From: Candidatus Izemoplasma sp.
Lineage (GTDB): Bacteria > Bacillota_I > Bacilli_A > Izemoplasmatales > Izemoplasmataceae
DNA length: 38,238 bases
Assembly: GCA_029939945.1 (NCBI GenBank)
Contig: JAOZRX010000012.1
Coordinates: forward strand, 1 to 38,238
Direction: 5' to 3'
A program made the position numbers and the translations under genes. Shown in pieces: positions 19,801-28,561 of the stretch (its first letter is position 1; every line of letters starts with the position of its first letter). Under the pieces are notes generated by a model. The model made no database searches. It was not told the origin of the DNA and saw nothing but the letters and a program-made list of their open reading frames with translations.

Positions 19801-20306
19801 TAGATATGTTAAAAGATGAGATAGCTGTTCAAAGAGGTGAAAAAGATCCTGTTATAGAGGAAAAACAACAACCTATTAAACTAAGAGTAAATAAATATAT
19901 TGATTCAAATTACATTGATAATGATTTTATAAAAATAGAAATGCACCGTAAAATAGCCAATATCAAGTCTAAAACTGATATCGAGTTCTTAATAGATGAA
20001 TTTAATGATAGATTTGGATTGCCTTCCAAGGAAATAATACTTTATATGTATGAAAAACTATTTGAACATTTGGCTTCTTTAAAAGGTATAGAGAAAGTTA
20101 GAGAAACAAAAAATAGCGTAAGCTTCATTTTAACAAAAGAAAAATCACAAGATATTAACGGAGAATATCTATTTATGAAGGCGAATGATATAAGTAAATT
20201 TATTAGATTTACTTATCGATTAGATCGTTTAAACATTATTATAGATACAATAAAACTAGATAGACACTACTTATATTTTATAGTAGAGTTATTAGAAGCA
20301 CTATAA
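16860..20306 (+). CDS. mfd: Transcription-repair coupling factor Mfd
   Basis: DNA translocase of 1148 residues that removes stalled RNA polymerase and recruits UvrA. The N-terminal part is UvrB-like. The RNA polymerase interaction domain begins about residue 484 (GDYVVHYDHGIGRFLG). The superfamily 2 helicase motor has Walker A GDVGYGKTE near residue 632, Walker B DEEQRFG near 731 and LSATPIPRTLQ just after. The C-terminal regulatory domain occupies roughly the last 150 residues. The ATG at 16860 is preferred over the in-frame GTG at 16845 because GGTGAG directly precedes it. It is a single-gene unit with its own promoter and terminator. In Bacillus, pth and mfd are also neighbours. Confidence 0.96.
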   Translation: MKKILNYISKTPYFKDLLTKFNSNDELQITNTNDSISLLILLYLFNTNDKNILVVTPNLYRAQKVYDKLINFVNNDTLSFFPQDEFITTEMLAVSSEFKFERINTIKKVIENKKNLVITNTTGLLKYELPRKKWEEAILRLSKGSVVDIAILSKTLISYGYNRGLTVEKQGEFSLRGSILDIYPMTELKAIRVDFFDDEVDSIRYFDVNTQRSTVQTKKCNIYPVNEFFYSDKELNNIKIKIEDIIKNKGLSDKSINRISEDLFNLENRTDTDKLLRYLTFMDDSPETIIDYMNNQIIIYWDYKRIKENNQDILRDITDWYDTTDDYPSVGFDLIKDFNYVYSGKSLYLDVFGDGKSSKEVINIKAKEPVIYNNNIHMAISDFIKYNRYTTVIIAFNKMKSLKKFIELIDEKVEYQIIGEKDNIQNKRINLIVQKEAINFELFNINTIVLTEDNLFKQKELKKAKFKSVIEDAKKLSSIDDLKKGDYVVHYDHGIGRFLGIETMTLGDNTNDYIFIKYRGDDSLYIPVENIKLIQKFIGSESLNPKLNKLGSADWAKTKQRVRKRIKDIADKLIKLYASREEAQGFAFSEDTDLQVDFEAGFPYQETEDQVKAIEDVKRDMESTMPMDRLLCGDVGYGKTEVALRAAFKAVLDNKQVAYLAPTTVLTRQHYYTFKERLDEHGIRVELLNRFITKSKQKKILHDIRIGAVDIVIGTHRILSKDMKFEDLGLLIIDEEQRFGVEHKEKIKEIKINIDVLSLSATPIPRTLQMAIMGVKSMSLLESPPANRYPIQTYVLERNDNIIRDAIERELARNGQIFYLYNRVEDINVVANKIQRLVPGARICFAHGKMNRIELENVIGSFIDKKFDVLVSTTIIETGIDIPNANTLLIHDSDRLGLSQLYQIRGRVGRSNRIAYAYLMFNKYKQLNEEAVKRLKVIKEFTELGSGFKIAIRDLSIRGAGDILGTEQSGFMDSVGLDLYLDMLKDEIAVQRGEKDPVIEEKQQPIKLRVNKYIDSNYIDNDFIKIEMHRKIANIKSKTDIEFLIDEFNDRFGLPSKEIILYMYEKLFEHLASLKGIEKVRETKNSVSFILTKEKSQDINGEYLFMKANDISKFIRFTYRLDRLNIIIDTIKLDRHYLYFIVELLEAL

Positions 20307-20313
20307 TATGGGG

Positions 20314-20338
20314 AAAGGCTGTAATTAGCCTTTTTTTA
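20314..20338 (+). terminator. Terminator after mfd
   Basis: A stem AAAGGCT (20314-20320)/AGCCTTT (20327-20333) with a six-base loop is followed by further T residues. Confidence 0.85.
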
Positions 20339-20374
20339 TTAATGATGTTTTTTATAAATAAAGCCTTTTTTACA

Positions 20375-20403
20375 TTGACATTTTAAAATTCTTCTAGTAA
20401 AAT
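20375..20403 (+). promoter_or_regulatory. Promoter of the FAD-dehydrogenase leader
   Basis: A perfect TTGACA (20375-20380), a 17-base spacer and TAAAAT (20398-20403) form a strong vegetative promoter. The expected transcription start is at about 20410-20412, giving a structured leader of about 100 bases. Confidence 0.88.
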
Positions 20404-20410
20404 ACAATTG

Positions 20411-20492
20411 GGAAATATCAAAAACGGCGCACCATAATAATAACGATTTATAGTGTACGCCATAAGTGTACCTAAATTGAGGTGCGCTTTTT
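20411..20492 (+). promoter_or_regulatory. Attenuator or riboswitch-like leader, class unknown
   Basis: Three mutually exclusive pairings are visible. (1) GGCGCAC (20426-20432) pairs with GTGTACGCC (20453-20461), with a two-base bulge. (2) A 10-bp stem 20464-20473/20480-20489 with the loop AAATTG and a T run is a proper intrinsic terminator. (3) GCGCACC (20427-20433) pairs perfectly with GGTGCGC (20481-20487), which would break both others and act as antiterminator. This is the logic of a transcriptional riboswitch or protein-controlled attenuator. I could not match it by eye to the purine, preQ1, fluoride, ZTP, SAM or T-box consensus sequences. The ligand or factor is unknown. Confidence 0.65.
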
Positions 20493-20513
20493 ATTTTGTT
20501 TAAGGAGGATATT

Positions 20514-21926
20514 ATGGAATCTAATTATGACGTTATTGTTGTTGGAGCTGGACCTGCAGGAATTTTTACTTGTTATGAATTAATTGAGAAAAGCCCTAAA
20601 TTAAAGGTTTTGTTGGTTGATAAAGGATTGGATATATTTGCTAGAAGATGTCCGATTTTAGAGAAAAAGATAGATAAATGCCCTGAAAACAGAGAAGGAG
20701 TTAGTGGATGCTATCCGAGTTGTTCTATAACAAGTGGATTTGGTGGTGCGGGAGCTTATTCTGATGGTAAATTTAATATTACTAGCGAATTTGGTGGATG
20801 GATGACTGATTATGTTGAAAAACAAGTTGTAGAAGAGCTAATCAACTATGTAGATAAAATCAATTTAAAACATGGAGCAACGGCCAAAACAACTGATCCT
20901 ACTACAAGAAAAGTCAAAGAAATTGAACGAAGAGGATTAGCTTCGGGGATGAAACTTCTTCGTGCAAAGGTAAGACATTTAGGAACAGAAGAAAATTTAG
21001 AAATACTTAAAAGTATTTATAAATTTTTAGATAGTAAAATAGATATGAAATATAAGACAACTGTAACTGATTTTATAGTGGAAAATGGCTCTGTTAAAGG
21101 AATAAAATTAAATGGAGATAGTGCTTATTCTAACAAAGTTGTTGTTGTTCCAGGTAGAGATGGAGCAGAGTGGCTAACAAAAATGTGTAAGAAATATAGG
21201 ATTCCAAGAACTGCTAATCATGTTGATATTGGAGTTAGAGTAGAAACGAATGATGAAATCATGGAAGAGATTAATGAACACTTGTATGAAGGGAAATTTA
21301 TATTTCGTTCAAGCGTAGGTACCACAGTGAGAACATTTTGTTCTAACCCAAGCGGACACGTGGTTGTTGAAAATCATGGTGGAACAATGATTGTAAATGG
21401 ACATTCATATCGTGATTTATCACGTGGTAGTAATAATACTAATTTTGCATTATTGGTTTCTCATCCTTTTAGTGAACCATTTAACCAGCCAAACGAATTT
21501 GCTAAGCAAGTTAGTAGATTAGCTAACATGTTAAGTAATGGAGGAATTATTGTACAAAAGTACGGAGATATAAAAAGAGGACGAAGAACAACATATAAGA
21601 GACTAAAAGAAGGGTTTGTTACTCCAACATTAAAAGAGGCTGTTCCGGGAGATTTAGGATTAGTACTACCGTATAATACAATGTTATCAATTATTGAAAT
21701 GGTAGAAGCACTTGATAATATTACACCAGGAATAGCAAGTGATCATACATTGTTTTATGGTGTAGAATCAAAATTTTATAGTGCAAGACCACAAGTGAAT
21801 GAATTTTTTGAATCACCAATAAATGGAATGTATTTTGGTGGAGATGGAGCTGGAATAACGCGTGGTTTAGCGCAAGCAGGAGCGAACGGAATTTGGATAG
21901 CTAGACACATAATTAACACATTATAG
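20514..21926 (+). CDS. FAD-dependent dehydrogenase, COG2509-like, substrate unknown
   Basis: 470-residue predicted flavoprotein. The N-terminal Rossmann dinucleotide-binding motif is VVGAGPAGIFT (10-19), with VDKG ending the second strand. A family-typical segment SGFGGAGAYSDGKFN is at 74-88, and the C-terminal FAD motif GMYFGGDGAGITRGLAQAGANG closes the fold. Four cysteines are clustered (46, 56, 66, 70). It resembles the uncharacterised NAD/FAD-utilising dehydrogenase family; no reaction can be assigned. The ATG at 20514 is preferred over the in-frame TTG at 20496 because AAGGAGG lies between them. It has a strong promoter and an attenuator-like leader, and no terminator is seen before purA, so cotranscription is possible. 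Confidence 0.8.
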   Translation: MESNYDVIVVGAGPAGIFTCYELIEKSPKLKVLLVDKGLDIFARRCPILEKKIDKCPENREGVSGCYPSCSITSGFGGAGAYSDGKFNITSEFGGWMTDYVEKQVVEELINYVDKINLKHGATAKTTDPTTRKVKEIERRGLASGMKLLRAKVRHLGTEENLEILKSIYKFLDSKIDMKYKTTVTDFIVENGSVKGIKLNGDSAYSNKVVVVPGRDGAEWLTKMCKKYRIPRTANHVDIGVRVETNDEIMEEINEHLYEGKFIFRSSVGTTVRTFCSNPSGHVVVENHGGTMIVNGHSYRDLSRGSNNTNFALLVSHPFSEPFNQPNEFAKQVSRLANMLSNGGIIVQKYGDIKRGRRTTYKRLKEGFVTPTLKEAVPGDLGLVLPYNTMLSIIEMVEALDNITPGIASDHTLFYGVESKFYSARPQVNEFFESPINGMYFGGDGAGITRGLAQAGANGIWIARHIINTL

Positions 21927-23510
<1,584 letters not shown>

Positions 23511-23511
<1 letters not shown>

Positions 23512-23540
23512 AAAAGGATTATCAATCGATAATCCTTTTT
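23511..23540. terminator. Bidirectional terminator between purA and aroF
   Basis: A thirteen-base-pair stem AAAAAGGATTATC (23511-23523)/GATAATCCTTTTT (23528-23540) has the loop AATC. It serves both convergent transcripts; the left arm overlaps the purA stop. Confidence 0.9.
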
Positions 23541-24554
23541 TTATAGTGTTTTGTTTACTGCGGTAGCAACTGCAGTAGCATTTTTCATTAAAGCATCAAA
23601 CTTTTTAGGTTTTAATGATTGAGCTCCATCGCTGAATGCTTTTTCAGGTTGATGGTGTACCTCGATAATTAATCCATCAGCTCCAGCTGCAATACTTGCT
23701 AAGGATAGACTTTGAACTAAATCCCACTTTCCAGCAGCATGTGAGGGATCAATTATAACTGGTAAATGGCTTACCTTCTTAACAATTGGAACTGTAGAAA
23801 TATCTAAAGTATTTCTAGTATAAGGTTCAAATGTACGTATTCCACGCTCACATAAGATAACTTTGTCGTTACCTCCAGCCATTATATATTCTGCGCTCAT
23901 TAACCATTCCTCTATTGTATTTGAGAAACCTCTTTTTAAGAGTATTGGCTTATCTAGTTTACCTAATTCCTTTAGTAAGGCGAAATTTTGCATGTTTCGA
24001 GCACCTATTTGAATAACATCAATATATTTTAAGAATTGTGGGATATGATCTTTATCCATTAGTTCTGAAACTACAGGCATATCATATTTCTTTCCAATAT
24101 CATGAAGAATTTTAAGTCCTTCTAGTCCCATTCCTTGGTATGAATATGGAGATGTGCGTGGTTTATAAGCTCCACCCCTTAGTATTTTAGCTCCAGATTC
24201 CTTTACTGCTTTAGCAATGATATCAACTTGCTCATATGATTCAACACTACATGGGCCAGCCATTACAACAATCTCTTTTCCACCAATTTTAATTCCATTA
24301 ACGTCAATAATAGTGTCTTCGTTTTTTATTTTACGGTTAACTTTCTTAAAAGGCTCTTGGATTCTAATAACACTATCAACACATTGGAAAGCATATAAAC
24401 TTCTAATATCAAATCCCGCAGTATCCCCAACTACGCCATATACCTGATATGTTTCTCCAAAACTTGAGTGAACATCAAAGCCTAATTCTTTTAAATGAGC
24501 TAATAATTGATTAACATTTTCTTGATTTGCATCTCTTTTAATTTTAACGATCAT
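23541..24554 (-). CDS. aroF: 3-deoxy-7-phosphoheptulonate (DAHP) synthase, type I-beta
   Basis: Condenses PEP and erythrose-4-phosphate, the committing step of the shikimate pathway. It has 337 residues from the ATG at 24554 (MIVKIKR). A GTG nine bases upstream is in frame but lies in the ribosome binding site GAAGGTG. Residues 1 to about 70 form a ferredoxin-like regulatory domain as in the Thermotoga enzyme, where it mediates aromatic feedback inhibition. The catalytic barrel contains AGPCSVE (99-105), KPRTSPYS (131-138), IGARNMQNF and DPSHAAGK. It is the last gene of the operon, one base after the aroQ stop. Confidence 0.94.
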   Translation of the reverse strand: MIVKIKRDANQENVNQLLAHLKELGFDVHSSFGETYQVYGVVGDTAGFDIRSLYAFQCVDSVIRIQEPFKKVNRKIKNEDTIIDVNGIKIGGKEIVVMAGPCSVESYEQVDIIAKAVKESGAKILRGGAYKPRTSPYSYQGMGLEGLKILHDIGKKYDMPVVSELMDKDHIPQFLKYIDVIQIGARNMQNFALLKELGKLDKPILLKRGFSNTIEEWLMSAEYIMAGGNDKVILCERGIRTFEPYTRNTLDISTVPIVKKVSHLPVIIDPSHAAGKWDLVQSLSLASIAAGADGLIIEVHHQPEKAFSDGAQSLKPKKFDALMKNATAVATAVNKTL

Positions 24555-24555
24555 T

Positions 24556-24987
24556 TCATACACCTTCTTTTAGTAAATACTTAATGCCCTCTTCATAACT
24601 CTTGAACCCTAATCCCATTATACAAGTAATACAAGCTTCTCGAATAACCGAAACCTTCCTAAATTCTTCTCTTTTATCTGTATTTGATAGATGAACTTCA
24701 ACTACTGGTATTTGGATTGATTTAATAGCATCATATAATGCATAAGAATAATGGGTAAAGGCTCCAGCATTAAGGATTACACCATCAAACCTATCATTTC
24801 CATAGTGTAATAAATCAATTAATATACCCTCTAAATTAGATTGTTTTATGTCTAAAGTAACATTATATTGTGATTGAAGACTAAAAAGATAGTTCTCTAA
24901 GTCTTCATAAGTTTTTGTACCATATACTTCTGGTTCCCGAATTCCAATCATATTAAGATTTGGTCCGTTAAGAACTAAAATATTCAT
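24556..24987 (-). CDS. aroQ: 3-dehydroquinate dehydratase, type II
   Basis: Dodecameric type II dehydroquinase that converts 3-dehydroquinate to 3-dehydroshikimate. It has 143 residues. The signature LNGPNLNMIGIREPEVYG (6-23) includes the catalytic Arg17 and Tyr22. NAGAFTHYSYAL, EVHLSN and REEFRKVSVI are the other conserved blocks. The start overlaps the end of the aroE-aroK fusion gene by 20 bases and the TGA is one base from aroF, so translation is coupled. The type II enzyme is unrelated to the type I AroD found in many Firmicutes. Confidence 0.95.
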   Translation of the reverse strand: MNILVLNGPNLNMIGIREPEVYGTKTYEDLENYLFSLQSQYNVTLDIKQSNLEGILIDLLHYGNDRFDGVILNAGAFTHYSYALYDAIKSIQIPVVEVHLSNTDKREEFRKVSVIREACITCIMGLGFKSYEEGIKYLLKEGV

Positions 24988-26218
24988 CTATTTTCGCCTC
25001 AATTCTACTAAAAGTCTTAGTTTCATCATAACTATCCTTAATAACAATGATATCTGCATATTTTTTGTATAAATTATAGCGTTCATTATATAATCTTTCG
25101 ATATTAGATTTATCCTTTAATAAAGGCCTATTCTTAGGATTAAAAGTTTTCAATAAACTTAAAGGAACATCTAGAAATATTATTATACCATTTTGTTTCA
25201 AATAGTCTATATTTATTTCGCTTAATATTGTTCCACCACCAGTGGAAATCGCTTGGTTGCGCAGTTTTGAAATATTCTTTATTGTTGATGTTTCTAAGCT
25301 TCTAAAATAGGATTCACCATGGCTCTTGAAAATTGAATCAATAGTACAATCTTCATTAGTAGCGATTAACTTGTCAATATCAATTATTTTCTTGTTATAG
25401 TTTTTTGCTAAATAATTTGCAAAAAAGGATTTTCCACTCATTGGCATACCAATTAATACGAAATTATGACTTTTGATTAATATTGATTTATAGATTGTTG
25501 ATGTAATATCCAAAGAATATTGTGTTTTATGAAATATTTCAGAAGATTTCACTGCTTGATGAACTAACATCATTAATCCATTGATATATTTTATTCGTTT
25601 CTTTCTAGCTTTTTGTAAAATGTTTGTTTCAAGTGGATTATATATTAAATCAATTACTGCTTCTAATCCTTTGAAGGAATCTAGATCAATATTTAGTGAA
25701 TTCTCGTTGTTAGGGTACATACCAACAGGAGTTGCGTTAAATATTAGGTGAATATTTTGATTGTTTTTTAGAGTCGTATAAGGAACTTCATTTTCCTTTG
25801 GATTTCTAGCTGAAACAAGGATAAATTCGGTATTTAAGTCCTGACATAATACTTGGATAGTCCGACTAGTAGAGCCGTTTCCTAGTATTAAAACTCTTTT
25901 ATTAGATAATGATATTTGATTATACTCTAATAAGTACTTAAGACCATCGTAATCAGTATTATATCCATGAATTTTACCGTTAATATTAACGATTGAGTTA
26001 ACCGACTGAGTTCTTCTAGCTAATTCACTTAACTCATCACAGTATTTAATTACATCAGTTTTATAAGGGATAGTTATATTAAGCCCTTTAAAGTTCTTTT
26101 CTAGAAAAAAAGAATCTAATTTGTCTAATTCAATTAGATTGTATTCTTCATTATGTAGTTGTTCATGAATTTCTTTTGAATAACTATGCGCTAGTTTTTT
26201 GCCAATGAGTCCATACAT
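24968..26218 (-). CDS. aroE-aroK: Bifunctional shikimate dehydrogenase/shikimate kinase fusion
   Basis: 416-residue fusion performing two consecutive steps. Residues 1-245 are AroE: GLIGKKLAHSYSK near the start, NITIPYK with catalytic Lys53, NTDYDG (87-92), dinucleotide loop GNGSTSR (113-119), NATPVGM (161-167) and GLMMLVHQA (214-222). Residues 250-416 are AroK: P-loop GMPMSGKS (257-264), DIDKLI (280-285), FRSLE (305-309), STGGG (325-329) and RPLL (364-367). The frame is open across the join with no internal stop or start signal. The frame extends upstream to 26281 but that part overlaps the chorismate mutase gene; the ATG at 26218, 7 bases after that gene's stop, begins directly at the AroE fold. 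Confidence 0.93.
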   Translation of the reverse strand: MYGLIGKKLAHSYSKEIHEQLHNEEYNLIELDKLDSFFLEKNFKGLNITIPYKTDVIKYCDELSELARRTQSVNSIVNINGKIHGYNTDYDGLKYLLEYNQISLSNKRVLILGNGSTSRTIQVLCQDLNTEFILVSARNPKENEVPYTTLKNNQNIHLIFNATPVGMYPNNENSLNIDLDSFKGLEAVIDLIYNPLETNILQKARKKRIKYINGLMMLVHQAVKSSEIFHKTQYSLDITSTIYKSILIKSHNFVLIGMPMSGKSFFANYLAKNYNKKIIDIDKLIATNEDCTIDSIFKSHGESYFRSLETSTIKNISKLRNQAISTGGGTILSEINIDYLKQNGIIIFLDVPLSLLKTFNPKNRPLLKDKSNIERLYNERYNLYKKYADIIVIKDSYDETKTFSRIEAKIDEYFSS

Positions 26219-26225
26219 AGTAACA

Positions 26226-26474
26226 CTACTCTCTTTGAAGGAATTTACTTTCTTCCATAATTTTTTTATAAACTGTGTCAACCTGTGGGGAATGGCTATA
26301 ATTAGAAGTCTTATCTAATATATAATCTTCCCTTTTTGTATCCAAAACACTAGTGTTGGATATGGATTTTACTTTTCCTACTTCAATAGATAAACTAAAC
26401 CTTTTATCTAATAATGACATAATTTCATCGTCAATTTCGTTAATTAATATTCTCAATTCTTCTAGTTTGTCCAT
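26226..26474 (-). CDS. Chorismate mutase, AroQ-fold, monofunctional
   Basis: Small all-helical chorismate mutase of 82 residues that converts chorismate to prephenate. The pattern LRILINEIDDEIMSLLDKRF, then VGKVKS and VLDTKREDYIL matches the N-terminal helix, the catalytic Arg/Lys positions and the conserved VxDxxRE of the family. It is not fused to DAHP synthase, prephenate dehydratase or dehydrogenase. It overlaps the end of aroC by 13 bases, with GAGGGA as ribosome binding site inside aroC. Its product would feed TyrA, encoded first in the same operon. Confidence 0.88.
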   Translation of the reverse strand: MDKLEELRILINEIDDEIMSLLDKRFSLSIEVGKVKSISNTSVLDTKREDYILDKTSNYSHSPQVDTVYKKIMEESKFLQRE

Positions 26475-27550
26475 AAAATTCCCTCTTTTCTAATAATTAA
26501 TTCTAATATTGCATAAGAAGTGATTGCATTTATTACATGAACTACTCTATGAACAATTGAGGGGTCATGTCTTCCTTTTAAATTGAGTTGAACTTCTTTC
26601 ATTTCAGTTATATCGACAGTATTCTGAGTTTTTCCAATAGAAGCAGTTGGTTTAATAGCAACTTTGAAGGTAATTGGCATCCCATTTGAGATTCCACCTT
26701 GGATTCCACCAGAGTTATTGGTTTTCGTTTCGATTTTGTCGTTCTGGATATAAAAACTATCATTTGCTTCAGATCCATATAATTTAGTAATATCAAATCC
26801 CTTTCCAAATTCGATCCCTTTTATTGAAGGAATACTAAATAGTAGATGAGACAAGATACTTTCAATTGAATCAAAGAAAGGTTCACCATATCCAGGAGAT
26901 AATCCAATAATCATTGTTTCAGTAGTACCACCGACACTATCTTTATCATTTTTAGCAGATAAGATAATATCTTCAAATACTTTTGATTTTAGATCATCTA
27001 ATACAGGGAATTGGCTAGAATTAAGTGTTTCTAGTAACTCGATTGTTGGTTCAAAATCGCTAAACTCTTTATCCTTTGCATCTTTTATACTGGCAATGTG
27101 GGAACCAACTATAATCCCTTTTTTTGCTAGTAATTGTGCTGAAATAGCTCCTAAAATTACAATAGGGGCAGTTAAACGACCAGAGAAGTGGCCCCCACCC
27201 CTATAATCTTGAAAGTTATTATATTTTTCACGAGCAGTATAGTCTGCGTGTGAAGGTCTTAGGATATTTGGTGAATAATCAGAAGAATTAGTATCCTTAT
27301 TTGGGATTAAGAAAGTTAAGGGAGCTCCCGTAGTTAAGCCGTTAAAATATCCGCTTACTATTTCAAAATTATCTTGTTCTTGTCTTGATGTTGAAAGAGC
27401 TGATTTAGGTCTTCTTTTTAAGAGAGAATCTCTTATTAAGTCTAAATCAAGGGCTATTCCTTGAGGAAAGTTATTAATTACTATCCCAATTGTTGATCCG
27501 TGTGATTCTCCAAATAAATTAATTTCAATTGCTTTTCCAAATGTACTCAT
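26462..27550 (-). CDS. aroC: Chorismate synthase
   Basis: FMN-dependent last step of the shikimate pathway (EPSP to chorismate). It has 362 residues, the usual length. Family signatures: GESHG (14-18), HADYTAREKYNNFQDYRGGG followed by HFSGRLTAPIV, and GGIQGGISNGMPI. It requires reduced FMN; a flavin-reductase-like protein is encoded elsewhere in the window at 35541, but a link is only a guess. It lies 8 bases after the aroB stop and overlaps the chorismate mutase start. Confidence 0.96.
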   Translation of the reverse strand: MSTFGKAIEINLFGESHGSTIGIVINNFPQGIALDLDLIRDSLLKRRPKSALSTSRQEQDNFEIVSGYFNGLTTGAPLTFLIPNKDTNSSDYSPNILRPSHADYTAREKYNNFQDYRGGGHFSGRLTAPIVILGAISAQLLAKKGIIVGSHIASIKDAKDKEFSDFEPTIELLETLNSSQFPVLDDLKSKVFEDIILSAKNDKDSVGGTTETMIIGLSPGYGEPFFDSIESILSHLLFSIPSIKGIEFGKGFDITKLYGSEANDSFYIQNDKIETKTNNSGGIQGGISNGMPITFKVAIKPTASIGKTQNTVDITEMKEVQLNLKGRHDPSIVHRVVHVINAITSYAILELIIRKEGILWTN

Positions 27551-27558
27551 ATAATCAC

Positions 27559-28557
27559 CTACAAATATTCTTTTATTTTTTCGATTTTTATTGGCTTAAT
27601 GAAGCCATTTCCTATTTCATCAACCAAAATTATGTTTAACATACTCATTGAAGCTTTTTTATCAGTTTGAATAAATCCATATATTTTATCCTTATCATAC
27701 TCATAAACATGAGGAAGATCATATTTTTGAAGCAATTTAACTAAATCAACGAAAAAATCATATTTTTTTGACATCAAAGTCATTCCAATTGATATAGATT
27801 CACCATGAAGTAGACTATAATTCGAATATTGTTCAATTGCATGCCCAATTGTATGCCCATAATTAAGTAATTGTCTCTCTTTGTTGTCAAATACGTCTTT
27901 AATTACTAGATTTCTTTTTATATTAATACATTTTTCAATATATAGTTCAATATTACTTAATACATTACCATCATAAAGGTCTTGAAAGAGCGATTTATCA
28001 GCAATCATTGCATATTTTATCATTTCTGCAATCCCGTTGTTAAATTCTCTTTGTGAAAGAGTTTTTAAGGTGTTTGGATCAATTAATACTAATTGAGGCT
28101 GATAGAATGTCCCAATAGCATTTTTCATGCTCTGTGAGTTAATACCAACTTTACCACCAATACTACTGTCAATTTGAGATAAGAGAGTAGTTGGAATTTG
28201 GATAAAATCAACACCCCTCATATATATACTAGCAATAAATCCTGCTAAGTCTCCTATAACCCCACCACCAAGAGCGATAACAAGGCATTTTCTAGTGATT
28301 TTTGAATCAATCATATCACTAATAATAGAATAAGCTATTTCCATTGATTTGGAAGTTTCTCCTTGGGGAACTTCAAATACAATTGGGTTGTTAATTTTCT
28401 CCCTTAGAGTATTCAAATATCTCTTTGGAATAAAATCATCAGTTATAATAACTATTTGACGATTTATATCAATATAATTGTCTATATTAGAAAGTAATCC
28501 TCTTTTTATGAGGACATCATAAGAATTATCTTTGATAGGCATATTAATTTTTATCAT
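27559..28557 (-). CDS. aroB: 3-dehydroquinate synthase
   Basis: NAD- and metal-dependent cyclisation of DAHP to 3-dehydroquinate. It has 332 residues, slightly shorter than the common 350-360. Conserved blocks: PQGETSKS, ALGGGVIGDLAGF (NAD-binding), PTTLLSQIDSSIGGKVGIN, and the metal ligands in AEMIKYA, GHTIGHAIE and LLHGESISIGM. It starts 4 bases after the aroA stop. All catalytic blocks are present, so the shorter length reflects trimmed loops or C-terminus rather than damage. Confidence 0.95.
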   Translation of the reverse strand: MIKINMPIKDNSYDVLIKRGLLSNIDNYIDINRQIVIITDDFIPKRYLNTLREKINNPIVFEVPQGETSKSMEIAYSIISDMIDSKITRKCLVIALGGGVIGDLAGFIASIYMRGVDFIQIPTTLLSQIDSSIGGKVGINSQSMKNAIGTFYQPQLVLIDPNTLKTLSQREFNNGIAEMIKYAMIADKSLFQDLYDGNVLSNIELYIEKCINIKRNLVIKDVFDNKERQLLNYGHTIGHAIEQYSNYSLLHGESISIGMTLMSKKYDFFVDLVKLLQKYDLPHVYEYDKDKIYGFIQTDKKASMSMLNIILVDEIGNGFIKPIKIEKIKEYL

Positions 28558-28561
28558 ACTA

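Noticed and set aside
20411-20492. Purine riboswitch or T-box before the FAD dehydrogenase
   Set aside because: The conserved purine-aptamer core and the GGTGGNACCGCG T-box are both absent.
26219-26281. Longer start for the aroE-aroK fusion
   Set aside because: The extra 21 residues are the chorismate mutase gene read in another frame; the AroE fold starts at 26218.
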